Part shown: positions 15,511-24,109 of the stretch, in pieces
How the letters are laid out: every line of letters starts with the position of its first letter
Position numbering within the stretch: position 1 is the stretch's first letter
Assembly (NCBI GenBank): GCA_018238205.1
Contig: JABCTV010000011.1
Span: 1-36,491 of the forward strand
DNA from: Candidatus Thorarchaeota archaeon
GTDB taxonomy: Archaea; Asgardarchaeota; Thorarchaeia; Thorarchaeales; Thorarchaeaceae
DNA length: 36,491 nucleotides
Direction of reading: 5' to 3'
Notes under the pieces: model-generated
What the model was told of the DNA's origin: nothing
The model's database searches: none
What the model saw: the letters and a program-made list of their open reading frames with translations, nothing else
Program-made: the position numbers and the translations under genes

Positions 15511-18151
15511 TGCTCATCGGAACAAGATTATCAATGACATCGAGAAGATGTCCAATGAATAATTGTGAAGAAAATGACTCTATTGGCAGTACCCTTGCTT
15601 TAATTCCTTTGAGTATTCGTAAGGCTCCCTTCTGGTTCTTTTCCTTATCGAATGCAAAGAACTCTATTTGATATCGTTCATTCTCCTTAATTGCTTGGAT
15701 AAATGGAAGATGTTCTTCTCCATACTTTCCAATATTCCCTGAGAAAACGAGCAGAAGCGTTGGTCTTGCTGGTCCAAAGTCTTCCAGATATTCCGCAATG
15801 GATCTATACGCACCAACCATCTCTTCATGTCCACCTGTTTCTCTAACACTATCAAGTATTGAGAAGATTAGCGAAACAAGCACTTCTTCAGATTGCAGGT
15901 CTCCAAGGAACTCAACATATGGTCTGACTTCGGATCCATGCTGAACTGAGAATTTTTCTGGAGATTCTGCAAAAGTGACAAGTCCAAATCTGCCTTCAGT
16001 ACGATTGTGAGCTAATGTATTAACAACTAGAAGTGCAGAAAGAGCTGCGATTTCTGCTCGCGAGGGATTCTTATCCAGACTATTCAAGAATTTTCCTACT
16101 TCTGGCACAATCTTAGATAGTTCTTCCAATTCTCTTATTGATGCACGAAGGGTCTTCAAGGGAATGTCTTTCTTGCTCATATTTTTCCCTTTAGAAATGC
16201 ATATCACAACGTTCAGTTCACGAAAAGCTTGGCAGGGTCTGAGAATCATTTCATCTCCTGATATTTTCCCTATTTGCCCTGATTTGAGATTTGGCTCAGT
16301 ATATCCAATGTTCAGTGTTAATGGTTGAATTTCAGAACCAGCTTGTAGTTTTGAGCCAACTCCCACGTACCTTCCCTGCACACTATCCAAAATCTCTCGT
16401 TCGTGTAGATGCATCGATGAGACTAACTCCATATTGGATGAGGGTTTCATAGGTCTATATGAAAGGACAATCTTATTGATATCAGGTATCTCACTTTCTA
16501 TCTTCACAATGTTAACTACGGATGAATTGTGAAAACCTACGATTGATGCATCTATTTCAGATACTACAATCGATCTTTCTGTACACCTTGAATGTTCTTT
16601 TACTTGTCCAGCACACCACTGTCCTGTCCTTGTTTCCAATGCAAGGACATAATCATCTGCAAGGACATCCAGGGCTTCCATGTCGGTTGATGACATGAGA
16701 AAAACTCCCTTTTCGGTCTTTGCAATCTCCACTCCAAAATGAAGTGCTGACATGATTGGGCGTGGTTCTTCCACTTCAAGACATTTGAGAAGTGCCTCAT
16801 CAAATCTTACGAGGTGTGCTGGTGAACCAAAGATTGGACCATCAAGTTTGGCATTAGCTCTAACAAGTGTTTGGAGCATCATCCCATCTCTCTTCTTCAG
16901 ACTATCGGTGAAAGCTTTCTTCCAACCGGATATCATTACTGCACCATTCTTCTCCATTACAATTGAGAGACTGATTGCCTTCTCACTATTTGGCTCAGCC
17001 ACCGTTAGAACAGCACTATCTAGATTTACTGTTCCACCATCATCTTCAATCATATGATCGACAGACATAATTCTCAGTACATTTCGTGCATCAAGCAACT
17101 GTAGTATTCTAACAAGTTCATTCAAGGCTGCTTTCCCAAGATTTTGTTCCGCCATTACGGATTTCTTATTCTCGGTGTAAACTAGAAAGGGTGGTCTTGG
17201 AGGTAGTAAATCTAGCATATTTCCTCCAATGATTCGCTGAACTTCTTCAGGGCTAGCTGCTAGGTTTCTGCTTAGAAAATAGCTAAGAATTTCTGATAAA
17301 CTATCTCCAAGCTGCGTTTCTGGGTATGAGGATGCAAACATAAGACGTTTTGACCAGAGTTCATCACCCTGCTCTTTTTTCAAATACCTGATTACTGTGG
17401 AAAGTGATGATATAGTAGCTCCCGCTGTGAGCAGTTTACTATTTGGGATATCAAGTAGTCGAGTGATATCCTTTCCCCAATCTTTCTGGCTTCGTGCCTT
17501 CAATACTAATTTTGGAGGCTTCAATCCTGCATCTTTCAAGAGAATAATCCATTCTAATAATGGGTCTAAGTCGTCTGGTGACTCTAGTTCAATGAATATC
17601 GGGCTTCCAGTTTTGACACATTTTAGAATATCAGTACGATTTGGTCCTTTTATTGATTGGGCTAAATCTGATGCATGGAGTATGCATCCCCATCCTGCAG
17701 GAGTTCTTCTATCGAGTCGCATATCTTGAAGATGATACAGTCTTGGACTATTAGGTGGCATTGTAGCCCATCTATATACCGAATCAACATTTGCATCCTG
17801 TTGAGGAGCGGGTAGAGTTGTATCGCCGAATCCAATTAGAGGGTTTACTACTAGGAAATCTGCTAACCAACTAGATTGAGAAAGCTCTGATGCTCCGTGA
17901 GTAAATTCGCTAAGCAGTCGTGGCTTCTTTAGATAATCATATGCCCTTCTAGGGAGAAATTTGAATGCTCCAGAATAGTGAGACGCAAAATCATGAAGCT
18001 GATTCTCAACCATATTGTAATAGGAAAACACTCTGTCAGGATCAAAGGTCTGAATGTAAGTTCCTGCACGCACTATTCCAAGTTGCAAAGATGCATCAAT
18101 TATCATGAAATGGTGAATCTCATTTGCTTCGATGTCTTCAACAACTAACAT
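15488..18151 (-). CDS. Fused degenerate amidohydrolase / CDC48-N-like / VWA protein
   Basis: An 887-residue uninterrupted gene. Residues 1-320 align with the amidohydrolase at 18294-19799 but without metal ligands: IIDASLQLG replaces IVDAHHHMG, and RLMFASSYPETQ replaces KILFGTDFSFLS; the end IIGGNMLDLLPPRP matches ILGGNSLSLIQRP. Residues 320-460 match that protein's C-terminal domain (NLDSAVLTVAEP). Residues 465-640 resemble the CDC48-type N domain of the protein at 19871-21160 (ALDVLADDYVLALETRTGQW). Residues 650-880 are a VWA with MIDAS lost (VVICISKGKNMS for VLCIDTSGSM). Length and open frame argue against a pseudogene. I infer a non-catalytic scaffold. It is divergent from the amidohydrolase gene. 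Confidence 0.75.
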   Translation of the reverse strand: MLVVEDIEANEIHHFMIIDASLQLGIVRAGTYIQTFDPDRVFSYYNMVENQLHDFASHYSGAFKFLPRRAYDYLKKPRLLSEFTHGASELSQSSWLADFLVVNPLIGFGDTTLPAPQQDANVDSVYRWATMPPNSPRLYHLQDMRLDRRTPAGWGCILHASDLAQSIKGPNRTDILKCVKTGSPIFIELESPDDLDPLLEWIILLKDAGLKPPKLVLKARSQKDWGKDITRLLDIPNSKLLTAGATISSLSTVIRYLKKEQGDELWSKRLMFASSYPETQLGDSLSEILSYFLSRNLAASPEEVQRIIGGNMLDLLPPRPPFLVYTENKKSVMAEQNLGKAALNELVRILQLLDARNVLRIMSVDHMIEDDGGTVNLDSAVLTVAEPNSEKAISLSIVMEKNGAVMISGWKKAFTDSLKKRDGMMLQTLVRANAKLDGPIFGSPAHLVRFDEALLKCLEVEEPRPIMSALHFGVEIAKTEKGVFLMSSTDMEALDVLADDYVLALETRTGQWCAGQVKEHSRCTERSIVVSEIDASIVGFHNSSVVNIVKIESEIPDINKIVLSYRPMKPSSNMELVSSMHLHEREILDSVQGRYVGVGSKLQAGSEIQPLTLNIGYTEPNLKSGQIGKISGDEMILRPCQAFRELNVVICISKGKNMSKKDIPLKTLRASIRELEELSKIVPEVGKFLNSLDKNPSRAEIAALSALLVVNTLAHNRTEGRFGLVTFAESPEKFSVQHGSEVRPYVEFLGDLQSEEVLVSLIFSILDSVRETGGHEEMVGAYRSIAEYLEDFGPARPTLLLVFSGNIGKYGEEHLPFIQAIKENERYQIEFFAFDKEKNQKGALRILKGIKARVLPIESFSSQLFIGHLLDVIDNLVPMSTISQSDA

Positions 18152-18293
18152 GGCTCACAGCATCCACTGTTATCAGATTGTTGCAGAAGCTGATATATGC
18201 ATAGTGCCGACAGCAGTGCTTGAAACTTTGACACTATAACGCAATAATTTATCACTCATCTAATACGAACAAATCAGGAGGACTCGAAAACCT

Positions 18294-19799
18294 ATGCTCA
18301 TTGTGAGAGCTGTCACGGATATAGCTGAAAGAGGTATTAGAAAAGGCGATGAATTTAGGATATATATCGTAGATGCCCATCATCATATGGGAAAAGAGAA
18401 GAGTCATCGAAATACTCCATCCGGTGCTTATGATTTCTACGCAAGTCTTTGGTTTGAAATGAAGAAGCTTGCAAAACAGAAATTAGATGAAGATTCCCTG
18501 CTCTTTGAACCTGTCAGGGTGGAAGGTCCCGATCTTGCTTCAAGATGCTTCAATAGTCGCAAGAGCTGGACAAGATTGAATCATGGCTGGCTGGTTGACA
18601 AAACTGTAGTCTTTCCTTACACTGATGACTATGCAAAATCTAAGAATCCTAAAGAACCCACATTCAAAGTTTCAAATGATAAGATAGCAGGTTGGACAAC
18701 ACGCGCACCTCATTCAACACGACTCATCGGATTTGCTCGTGTCGATCCCACAGATGAAAGTAGAGAAAAGGGTCTTGCTGTAAATGAACTTGAAAGAAGT
18801 GTTCAAGAACTTGGTTTACGTGGTCTTAAGCTTCATCCGCTTGCACAACTTTTTGTTGATTCGATTGAAGGGGTGATGACCAAAGACATCGTCAAACGAG
18901 CTGGAGAACTAGGCATCCCTGTCATTTTCGATACGCGAAATATTACAACAGTCTTGAAAATCAAGAATTTAGTTGACTCGATTAGAAATGACCCAGAGTG
19001 CGGAACTGCAATGAGCGGACTAAGAGTAATCCTAGCTCATTGTGGAATGTCGCCTGGAGATCCTCGTCTTTATGAAGTACTTAAAGACCCCGCAATCTTT
19101 GCAGAAACGTCTACATTACATGATCTCGATGTTCCTGTCTTATTTGAAACTGCATTTGAGCGATTAAGTCAAGCTGATTTTTCATGGTCCGAGAAGATAC
19201 TCTTTGGCACTGATTTCAGTTTTCTATCAGTACAAGCAGCAGACATCATACTCTTCTTGCTTTCACGTGATTTTCCAGGGACTCTTGCTGACGCGCAACG
19301 AATTCTTGGAGGGAATTCATTATCTCTTATTCAGCGACCCTTTTCAACATCAGCTGGTGTGCAGATGTCCCCAGTCGAGTATGTTAGTCGTGATATCGGA
19401 GGGACAAAACAGATTGATCTTGAGAACTCTTTACTCAATCTTTTTAGTGGTGATAAATGGGACCTCTCTTCTCTAGATCTAATGCTTCCTCCTGCTGGAA
19501 CTTGGCCAGAACCAGTGAAACTCTCTGATGGTGGTTTCAATGGTGTATATCTTGACTCCTATGTTATGTGCCTTCGAAGCCGTGTTCTTGACAAAGAGAT
19601 TCATGTTTGGGTAAGAAGAACTGTGGGCGATTCAGTAAGTTGTTCACTTCTGAGTACCAAGGGAATGGCAAGGATAGATACTGTTGAAAATGCCTCTCAG
19701 AGTTTTAATCCCGTATTGATAAGGTCCTTATCTGATCACTCTACAACTTTGAAATCATCAGACGATTTAACTAAGAAGGTATTATCTCTACTCGCTTAG
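18294..19799 (+). CDS. Amidohydrolase-superfamily protein (amidohydrolase_2 type) with extra C-terminal domain
   Basis: A 501-residue TIM-barrel hydrolase. The metal-binding HxH is in IVDAHHHMG (residues 26-33); further barrel positions are RGLKLHPLAQ, VILAHCGMS and the catalytic aspartate of ILFGTDFSF, with the family-typical ending RILGGNSL. The reaction could be hydrolysis or decarboxylation; the substrate is unknown. Residues about 370-501 form an added domain (NGVYLDSYVMCLRSRVLD) shared with the fused 887-residue paralogue. The start ATG 18294 has AGGAGG 12 bases upstream. The intact VWA gene follows after 71 bases with its own TATA box. The gene is the catalytic candidate of the cluster. 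Confidence 0.8.
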   Translation: MLIVRAVTDIAERGIRKGDEFRIYIVDAHHHMGKEKSHRNTPSGAYDFYASLWFEMKKLAKQKLDEDSLLFEPVRVEGPDLASRCFNSRKSWTRLNHGWLVDKTVVFPYTDDYAKSKNPKEPTFKVSNDKIAGWTTRAPHSTRLIGFARVDPTDESREKGLAVNELERSVQELGLRGLKLHPLAQLFVDSIEGVMTKDIVKRAGELGIPVIFDTRNITTVLKIKNLVDSIRNDPECGTAMSGLRVILAHCGMSPGDPRLYEVLKDPAIFAETSTLHDLDVPVLFETAFERLSQADFSWSEKILFGTDFSFLSVQAADIILFLLSRDFPGTLADAQRILGGNSLSLIQRPFSTSAGVQMSPVEYVSRDIGGTKQIDLENSLLNLFSGDKWDLSSLDLMLPPAGTWPEPVKLSDGGFNGVYLDSYVMCLRSRVLDKEIHVWVRRTVGDSVSCSLLSTKGMARIDTVENASQSFNPVLIRSLSDHSTTLKSSDDLTKKVLSLLA

Positions 19800-19815
19800 C
19801 GTGAACCTAATATTC

Positions 19816-19822
19816 TTTATAA
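19816..19822 (+). promoter_or_regulatory. TATA box of the CDC48-N/VWA gene
   Basis: TTTATAA between the amidohydrolase stop and the VWA gene. A start of transcription near 19845 would leave a short leader containing the AGGAGG ribosome site at 19857-19862. Confidence 0.45.
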
Positions 19823-19856
19823 CATTAGAAATTAGAGTGAGTGTATACCTGACTAT

Positions 19857-19862
19857 AGGAGG
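19857..19862 (+). promoter_or_regulatory. Strong ribosome binding site before an apparent ATC start
   Basis: AGGAGG is followed by exactly eight bases and then ATC at 19871. There is no ATG, GTG or TTG in frame between the stop at 19856 and ATG 20096. This site therefore points to ATC 19871, or to an ATG misread as ATC. Confidence 0.6.
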
Positions 19863-19870
19863 CAAAAGCT

Positions 19871-21160
19871 ATCACCAAGAAACTGGAACTAGAGATTGTA
19901 GATGGTGGAGACCTTAGAGGATATGCCCATCTACACCCAAAGACTGCAGAATCATTAGATGCAGATATTGGGTCAATATTAGTTTTCGAAGATGCCCAGA
20001 GCAGTTTCTGGGGTGCCGCAGAGATCCGAAAAAGTAAGGATATTCAAGAAGACAAGATTGTTGTTGATACACTCGTTCTTGAAGCGTCACTCCTAATGGA
20101 AGGTGATTTGGTGGATGTCACTCTTTACGAACAAGACATGGTTGCATTAGAATACGTAGAATTCGGTATAAAACCACTTACTGAAGATGCTAATACTGAT
20201 GATCTTGTCACGAGAGCTGCTGAGAAAGTGAAGTCTCTTGAGGACATCATCGGTGGACGTCTTGTTTACCCTGGAATGTCATTCAACTGGCCTGAACTTG
20301 ACACTAAAGTTGAGATACTCAATACTAAACCAACTTTGTCAGGTAAGAGCTTTGCAAAGCTCGCTTTTGAAGCTCTGAGAGAAAGAACTGGTTATCAGTT
20401 CAAGACTGTAGGTATTGCTACCCCCTTCAATGCAGTTCTTTGTATCGATACAAGTGGTTCTATGAAGACCACTGATGTACCAGTTCAAGATATTGCTCAT
20501 GCTCGTGAAGGATTGAAAGACCTAGCAGGCGATAGTCCTGAAGTTCAAGCATTTCTGAATCGTTTTGAAGAAGGTAAGAATGTAAGTAGAGCTGAAGCTG
20601 CTGCAATGGCAGTACTTCTCTATCTTGCTGAAAAAGTTGGACGTGGTTATGGAGAGAAAGTTGGTGTGATCACCTTCGAAAAAGAAGTTAGTGAGATGAC
20701 CTTTCTTAACTCTGAAACCGGTGAAGTCCAACCTTATGTTGAATGCACAGGACGGGAGAAATCACTGGGTCTACAAATCATAAGTACCCATGTAGTTGAC
20801 AAAGTTGAGGAAGGTGGTACCCTCACAGATATGGGGTCTGCTCTCGCTAGGGCAAGTGATATCATGGATGAATTTGGAGACCCTGAGAAACCTACGATGC
20901 TTATCATGCTAACTGATGGAATGACAACATCAGGACCGCCGCCGCTGAAGATTCTCAAAGAAAGGTTTCCTGATCGTTCAAGGCTTGTAATCTATAGTAT
21001 AGGTCTTGGTGAAAGAAGTGAAATCGATGAGGAATTGATGCTTGCAATTGCACATTATGGAAATGGAAGTTATCGACACGTTGACAACATTCGAGACCTA
21101 CTAGAATGGTATGGCAAGCTTGCTGGTGAGTTTGCGGTTGTAATTCGGGGATCTGAGTAA
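19871..21160 (+). CDS. CDC48-N-like domain fused to VWA with intact MIDAS
   Basis: A 429-residue protein if translation begins at ATC 19871 (MTKKLELEIVDGG). Residues 1-80 form a double-psi-barrel-like fold as in CDC48/p97 N domains (LRGYAHLHPKTAESLDADIG); residues 80-150 match the second CDC48 N subdomain (GRLVYPGMSFNWPELDTKVE). Residues 150-400 are a VWA with complete MIDAS: VLCIDTSGSMKT, EGGTLTDMGSAL and LTDGMTTSGPPP. No AAA+ module is present, so it may serve as an adaptor for one encoded elsewhere. Starting at ATG 20096, as automatic callers would, removes most of the first domain. It is adjacent to the amidohydrolase gene and convergent with the HEAT gene, nine bases away. Confidence 0.75.
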   Translation: MTKKLELEIVDGGDLRGYAHLHPKTAESLDADIGSILVFEDAQSSFWGAAEIRKSKDIQEDKIVVDTLVLEASLLMEGDLVDVTLYEQDMVALEYVEFGIKPLTEDANTDDLVTRAAEKVKSLEDIIGGRLVYPGMSFNWPELDTKVEILNTKPTLSGKSFAKLAFEALRERTGYQFKTVGIATPFNAVLCIDTSGSMKTTDVPVQDIAHAREGLKDLAGDSPEVQAFLNRFEEGKNVSRAEAAAMAVLLYLAEKVGRGYGEKVGVITFEKEVSEMTFLNSETGEVQPYVECTGREKSLGLQIISTHVVDKVEEGGTLTDMGSALARASDIMDEFGDPEKPTMLIMLTDGMTTSGPPPLKILKERFPDRSRLVIYSIGLGERSEIDEELMLAIAHYGNGSYRHVDNIRDLLEWYGKLAGEFAVVIRGSE

Positions 21161-21168
21161 TATTACCT

Positions 21169-22323
21169 TTATCTAGGTTCCAATGCTTGTTTGAGACCAT
21201 CTAAGGTTTCCAAGTCCATCTCCTTGATCTGTTCATCTGGTATTCCTTCCAGCATAGCTTCTGGAATTGTGATTAGGAGATCGGCTTTCTCTTTTCCATA
21301 TTTTTCTATAAATTCCGCCATTCTTGGGTCGTCATGTTCCACGACTGGTTCAGGTTCTTCAGCTTCTACAATTTCTTCTGCATCCGGTGCTGATGATGCA
21401 AGAAGAGCTTGTAATTCCTCGACACTCAGACTTGAAAGAGTTTCATCTGATACAGATTCTCTTACCTCTGGAGGGAGTTTTTTGATGAGCGATTTTCTCG
21501 TTGGTCCTTTCTTCTTCTTCTTGACCTTTGTAACCTTTCGAACCTTGACAGCTTTCTTCTTCTTTTTCTTTTCTTTAGTTGGAAGTGACACTTTCAATTT
21601 CTGAACTAGTTCTCTTGCTGACTTAGGAGTAAGGCGCTTCAAATCCTCTGGTGGAAGTGTTGCTAAGATTTCATCTGGAAGCTCGCTGAGTATTGTTTCC
21701 ACATCTTCAGAAAGTCCACCTACTGGTATTGCATCAGCAACCTCAGAGGGATCACCAGTAAGAAGAATTGGTGTTCCTTCAAGTTCTTCAATTATTGAAG
21801 TGACATCAATTTCAAGATCAAACTTTTTCATACGCCAGTTCTCGAATCTGGTTATAGATTCTGGTTTCATTTCAATGGACTCTAGAAATTTGTTGATCTC
21901 TTCTTCATCCATATCTGGAAAATCGTTGAGCATCTTATCAACAGATTCTTCGGATAATCTAGCATATATCGGTCCTTTCAATATCTTGGAAAGTCCTGCG
22001 GCACAATGAGATCCTACCCATGGACTTGTATCCTTCAATCCACGCAACATATCGGGAACAGTCCTAGGTTGATGATAGAACGAAAGTGCTTGAGCTGCAG
22101 CAATTCTAACATCGGTAGTAGAATCTTCCATGACTTTAATGATATCTTCGACAATGGTTGGATCTACAACATCAATTGCAGCAATGAGAGCTCTCTCTCT
22201 GACAATATCAGACGAATCAGTGAATGCTTTAATCAAAGCTTTCTTTTCACTGGGTTTTTCTCGTGCTAAACGTCCAACTTCATCTGTATCAAATTCCAGC
22301 AACAATCTTCTGGTTTTGGACAA
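21169..22323 (-). CDS. HEAT-repeat protein with lysine-rich linker and three C-terminal helical repeats
   Basis: A 384-residue soluble protein. Residues 1-125 carry about three HEAT-type repeats (VRERALIAAIDVVDP, VRIAAAQALSFYH, WVGSHCAAGLSKIL). A strongly basic stretch at about residues 245-275 (KEKKKKKKAVKV) separates further parts. Three similar acidic helical units of about 28 residues occur: one with LPDEILATLPPEDLKRL, one with LPPEVRESVSDETLSSL, one with IPEAMLEGIPDEQIKEM. The starts of these units share the pattern proline-acidic-hydrophobic. The start is TTG 22323 with GGAGG nearby. Its end is nine bases from the VWA stop on the other strand. It is probably a scaffold; the binding partner is unknown. 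Confidence 0.65.
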   Translation of the reverse strand: MSKTRRLLLEFDTDEVGRLAREKPSEKKALIKAFTDSSDIVRERALIAAIDVVDPTIVEDIIKVMEDSTTDVRIAAAQALSFYHQPRTVPDMLRGLKDTSPWVGSHCAAGLSKILKGPIYARLSEESVDKMLNDFPDMDEEEINKFLESIEMKPESITRFENWRMKKFDLEIDVTSIIEELEGTPILLTGDPSEVADAIPVGGLSEDVETILSELPDEILATLPPEDLKRLTPKSARELVQKLKVSLPTKEKKKKKKAVKVRKVTKVKKKKKGPTRKSLIKKLPPEVRESVSDETLSSLSVEELQALLASSAPDAEEIVEAEEPEPVVEHDDPRMAEFIEKYGKEKADLLITIPEAMLEGIPDEQIKEMDLETLDGLKQALEPR

Positions 22324-22520
22324 TACTACTCCTCCATGGACCTTACGCGTAATCCATCAAGTAGCTGGATATGAAACCAGCTTACCTATTTGACTTTCAA
22401 TTGTCGAATATAGGTGCCTGCTTATATCCCTTCTCACTACATATACACTATTCTCGGATGAACCATTTGTCAATGAGTGACCACATAAGTTTTAGGTGTG
22501 ATGACGCGCCAATATTGTAG

Positions 22521-23327
22521 GTGATTGATGTGGATGAGGAAAAAGAGTTTGACATTTTGAAAATCATTCTTTTCATGGCATTGATGTTACTAATTGTGGA
22601 GATGTCTCCACTTCTGACTAGGTTATTCACTGGTGATATGTACTATCTCGTAGGGACTCTGACCTTCTTCGCGACATTCATCCTCATGTATGTAATTGTC
22701 GATGTTTTTGCACGGTGGGATGGAACTACACTTGGTAAATTGGGTATCGATTTTGATGACGATTCAGTTCCACACATTGTCATCGGTGCTATTGCAGGGA
22801 TAGCTGCGATTGTTGTAGTTATTGCCGCTGCATTCCTGTTTGGTGGTCAACTTCGTCCATTTGAACAAATAACTGGCGACCTTATCATGTCGGAGATAAT
22901 CATTACTGTCCCAACAGCACTTTTCGAGGAGCTTGCTCACCGGGGATACATTCTTCCACGTCTTGAAGGGTTAGCAGGTAAGACTCGAGCTATCCTGATA
23001 AGCTCAGTATTCTTCTCGTTCTTACATTTCAGCTGGTGGGCTACTCCTGGTATTCCACTACATGTCCTTATGATTTTCATCTTCAACATGTTTCTTGGTG
23101 GTGTAGTTCTTTCGCTCAGTTATTACTGGTCTGGGAGAAAGCTCTGGGTTCCAATTGCATTTCACTTTGCATGGAACATGATCGCGTACCTTTTGTTTCC
23201 AATGTATCCCAGGGAATCCGTAATTCTACCAGAAATATTTCAAGTCGAATGGGGAGTCACGACGATAATCGGATTTCTTTTTGGACTATCCTTACTTTAC
23301 GGATTACTGAGTGCTAAGAAAAAATAA
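22521..23327 (+). CDS. CPBP-family intramembrane metalloprotease
   Basis: A 268-residue polytopic membrane protein of the CAAX protease and bacteriocin-processing (CPBP/Rce1-like) family. All motifs are present: the EExxxR in LFEELAHRGYILPR (residues about 137-150), FxxxH in SFLHFSWW and HxxxN in IAFHFAWNMIAY. These residues form the metal-dependent active site inside the membrane. About eight hydrophobic segments are visible, and the N-terminus (about 12 residues) is acidic. The start GTG 22521 lacks a strong ribosome site; GTG 22530 is an alternative. It is monocistronic and divergent from the HEAT gene; a hairpin follows. Its substrate is not predictable. Confidence 0.85.
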   Translation: MIDVDEEKEFDILKIILFMALMLLIVEMSPLLTRLFTGDMYYLVGTLTFFATFILMYVIVDVFARWDGTTLGKLGIDFDDDSVPHIVIGAIAGIAAIVVVIAAAFLFGGQLRPFEQITGDLIMSEIIITVPTALFEELAHRGYILPRLEGLAGKTRAILISSVFFSFLHFSWWATPGIPLHVLMIFIFNMFLGGVVLSLSYYWSGRKLWVPIAFHFAWNMIAYLLFPMYPRESVILPEIFQVEWGVTTIIGFLFGLSLLYGLLSAKKK

Positions 23328-23335
23328 ATCGAGTT

Positions 23336-23357
23336 GGGCACCGGATAACCGCTGCCC
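23336..23357. terminator. Hairpin between convergent genes
   Basis: GGGCACCGG (23336-23344) pairs with CCGCTGCCC (23349-23357) around an ATAA loop with one C/C mismatch, followed by a pyrimidine-rich run. It ends the CPBP gene transcript and lies 11 bases from the NfeD gene end. Confidence 0.6.
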
Positions 23358-23367
23358 CTCTCTTGCT

Positions 23368-24075
23368 TTAGTGGTCTTGACCAATTATAACATCCTCAGG
23401 TTTAGCCACTATCATGGTCATACCTGTGATGCTAAGAATCACTACTTTCTCACCAGACTTGATAGGCGGTCCAGATGTCTTCGCCCACCAAATCTCTGCT
23501 CCGGTCTTCACCTTACCTTTCGGATTGATATCACTAATGGCTTGAATGTCGGAGTACTTGAATTGTGAGAATGCTGGCCACTTATCGTAATCTCTCAGGA
23601 ATACGAAATAGAGTCCCATCATTCCCATAACTGTGCCAGCCATAATGTACACTGTTAGTTGGTTAGAAGGATCAATTAGAATCGATAGGTAAATAGCTAT
23701 ACCATAAATTGGGAATAGCTTCAATGACACCTTAGCATCAATGAAGCTTCCTTCCATGAAACTACTGCCTCCTGTGAATATCGTGAACATGATATACAAT
23801 ATGAAGCCAATGACAAGTATCATCCATGTGTCGAACACAACAGCTGTTCGCAGACTGGTTAGATAAATCTCCATAACGAAGAGTATCACGACCAATGGGA
23901 CTGTTACTTGTGCCATAGCCTTACCTGTGGCTGGTTCCAGAGTGATGACTAGTAGGGTCAAGATAACTCCTAGCAAAATCAGACCTACGAGTGGGTCAAC
24001 TAGGAGATAGGTCATGACCATGCTCAGAGCTGTGAACATAATCATTACAACAAAGATCTTAATCCATGCATCCAT
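23368..24075 (-). CDS. NfeD-like membrane protein
   Basis: A 235-residue protein with five to six membrane segments in the first 165 residues. It ends in a soluble OB-fold domain of the NfeD type (DINPKGKVKTGAEIWWAKT, then KVVILSITGMTMIVAKPED). NfeD proteins pair with stomatin-like slipins, and here the slipin gene ends 34 bases upstream, consistent with this partnership. The long serine-protease part present in some NfeD proteins is absent, so this is a short membrane-OB form. It would work at the cytoplasmic membrane, probably in membrane-protein quality control. Confidence 0.75.
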   Translation of the reverse strand: MDAWIKIFVVMIMFTALSMVMTYLLVDPLVGLILLGVILTLLVITLEPATGKAMAQVTVPLVVILFVMEIYLTSLRTAVVFDTWMILVIGFILYIMFTIFTGGSSFMEGSFIDAKVSLKLFPIYGIAIYLSILIDPSNQLTVYIMAGTVMGMMGLYFVFLRDYDKWPAFSQFKYSDIQAISDINPKGKVKTGAEIWWAKTSGPPIKSGEKVVILSITGMTMIVAKPEDVIIGQDH

Positions 24076-24109
24076 TTAATTAACCTCGTTTCATTTCTGT
24101 TCTTTATTC

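Noticed and set aside
15488-18151. Pseudogene interpretation of the 887-residue gene
   Set aside because: The frame is uninterrupted over 2.6 kb and the losses are limited to active-site positions while folds and length are kept.
11897-21160. MoxR-VWA or TerY-type conflict system
   Set aside because: No MoxR or other AAA+ ATPase, no Ter proteins, no kinase and no toxin- or nuclease-like gene is present in the cluster.
21480-21600. Low-complexity run as a repeat element
   Set aside because: It simply encodes the lysine-rich linker of the HEAT-repeat protein.
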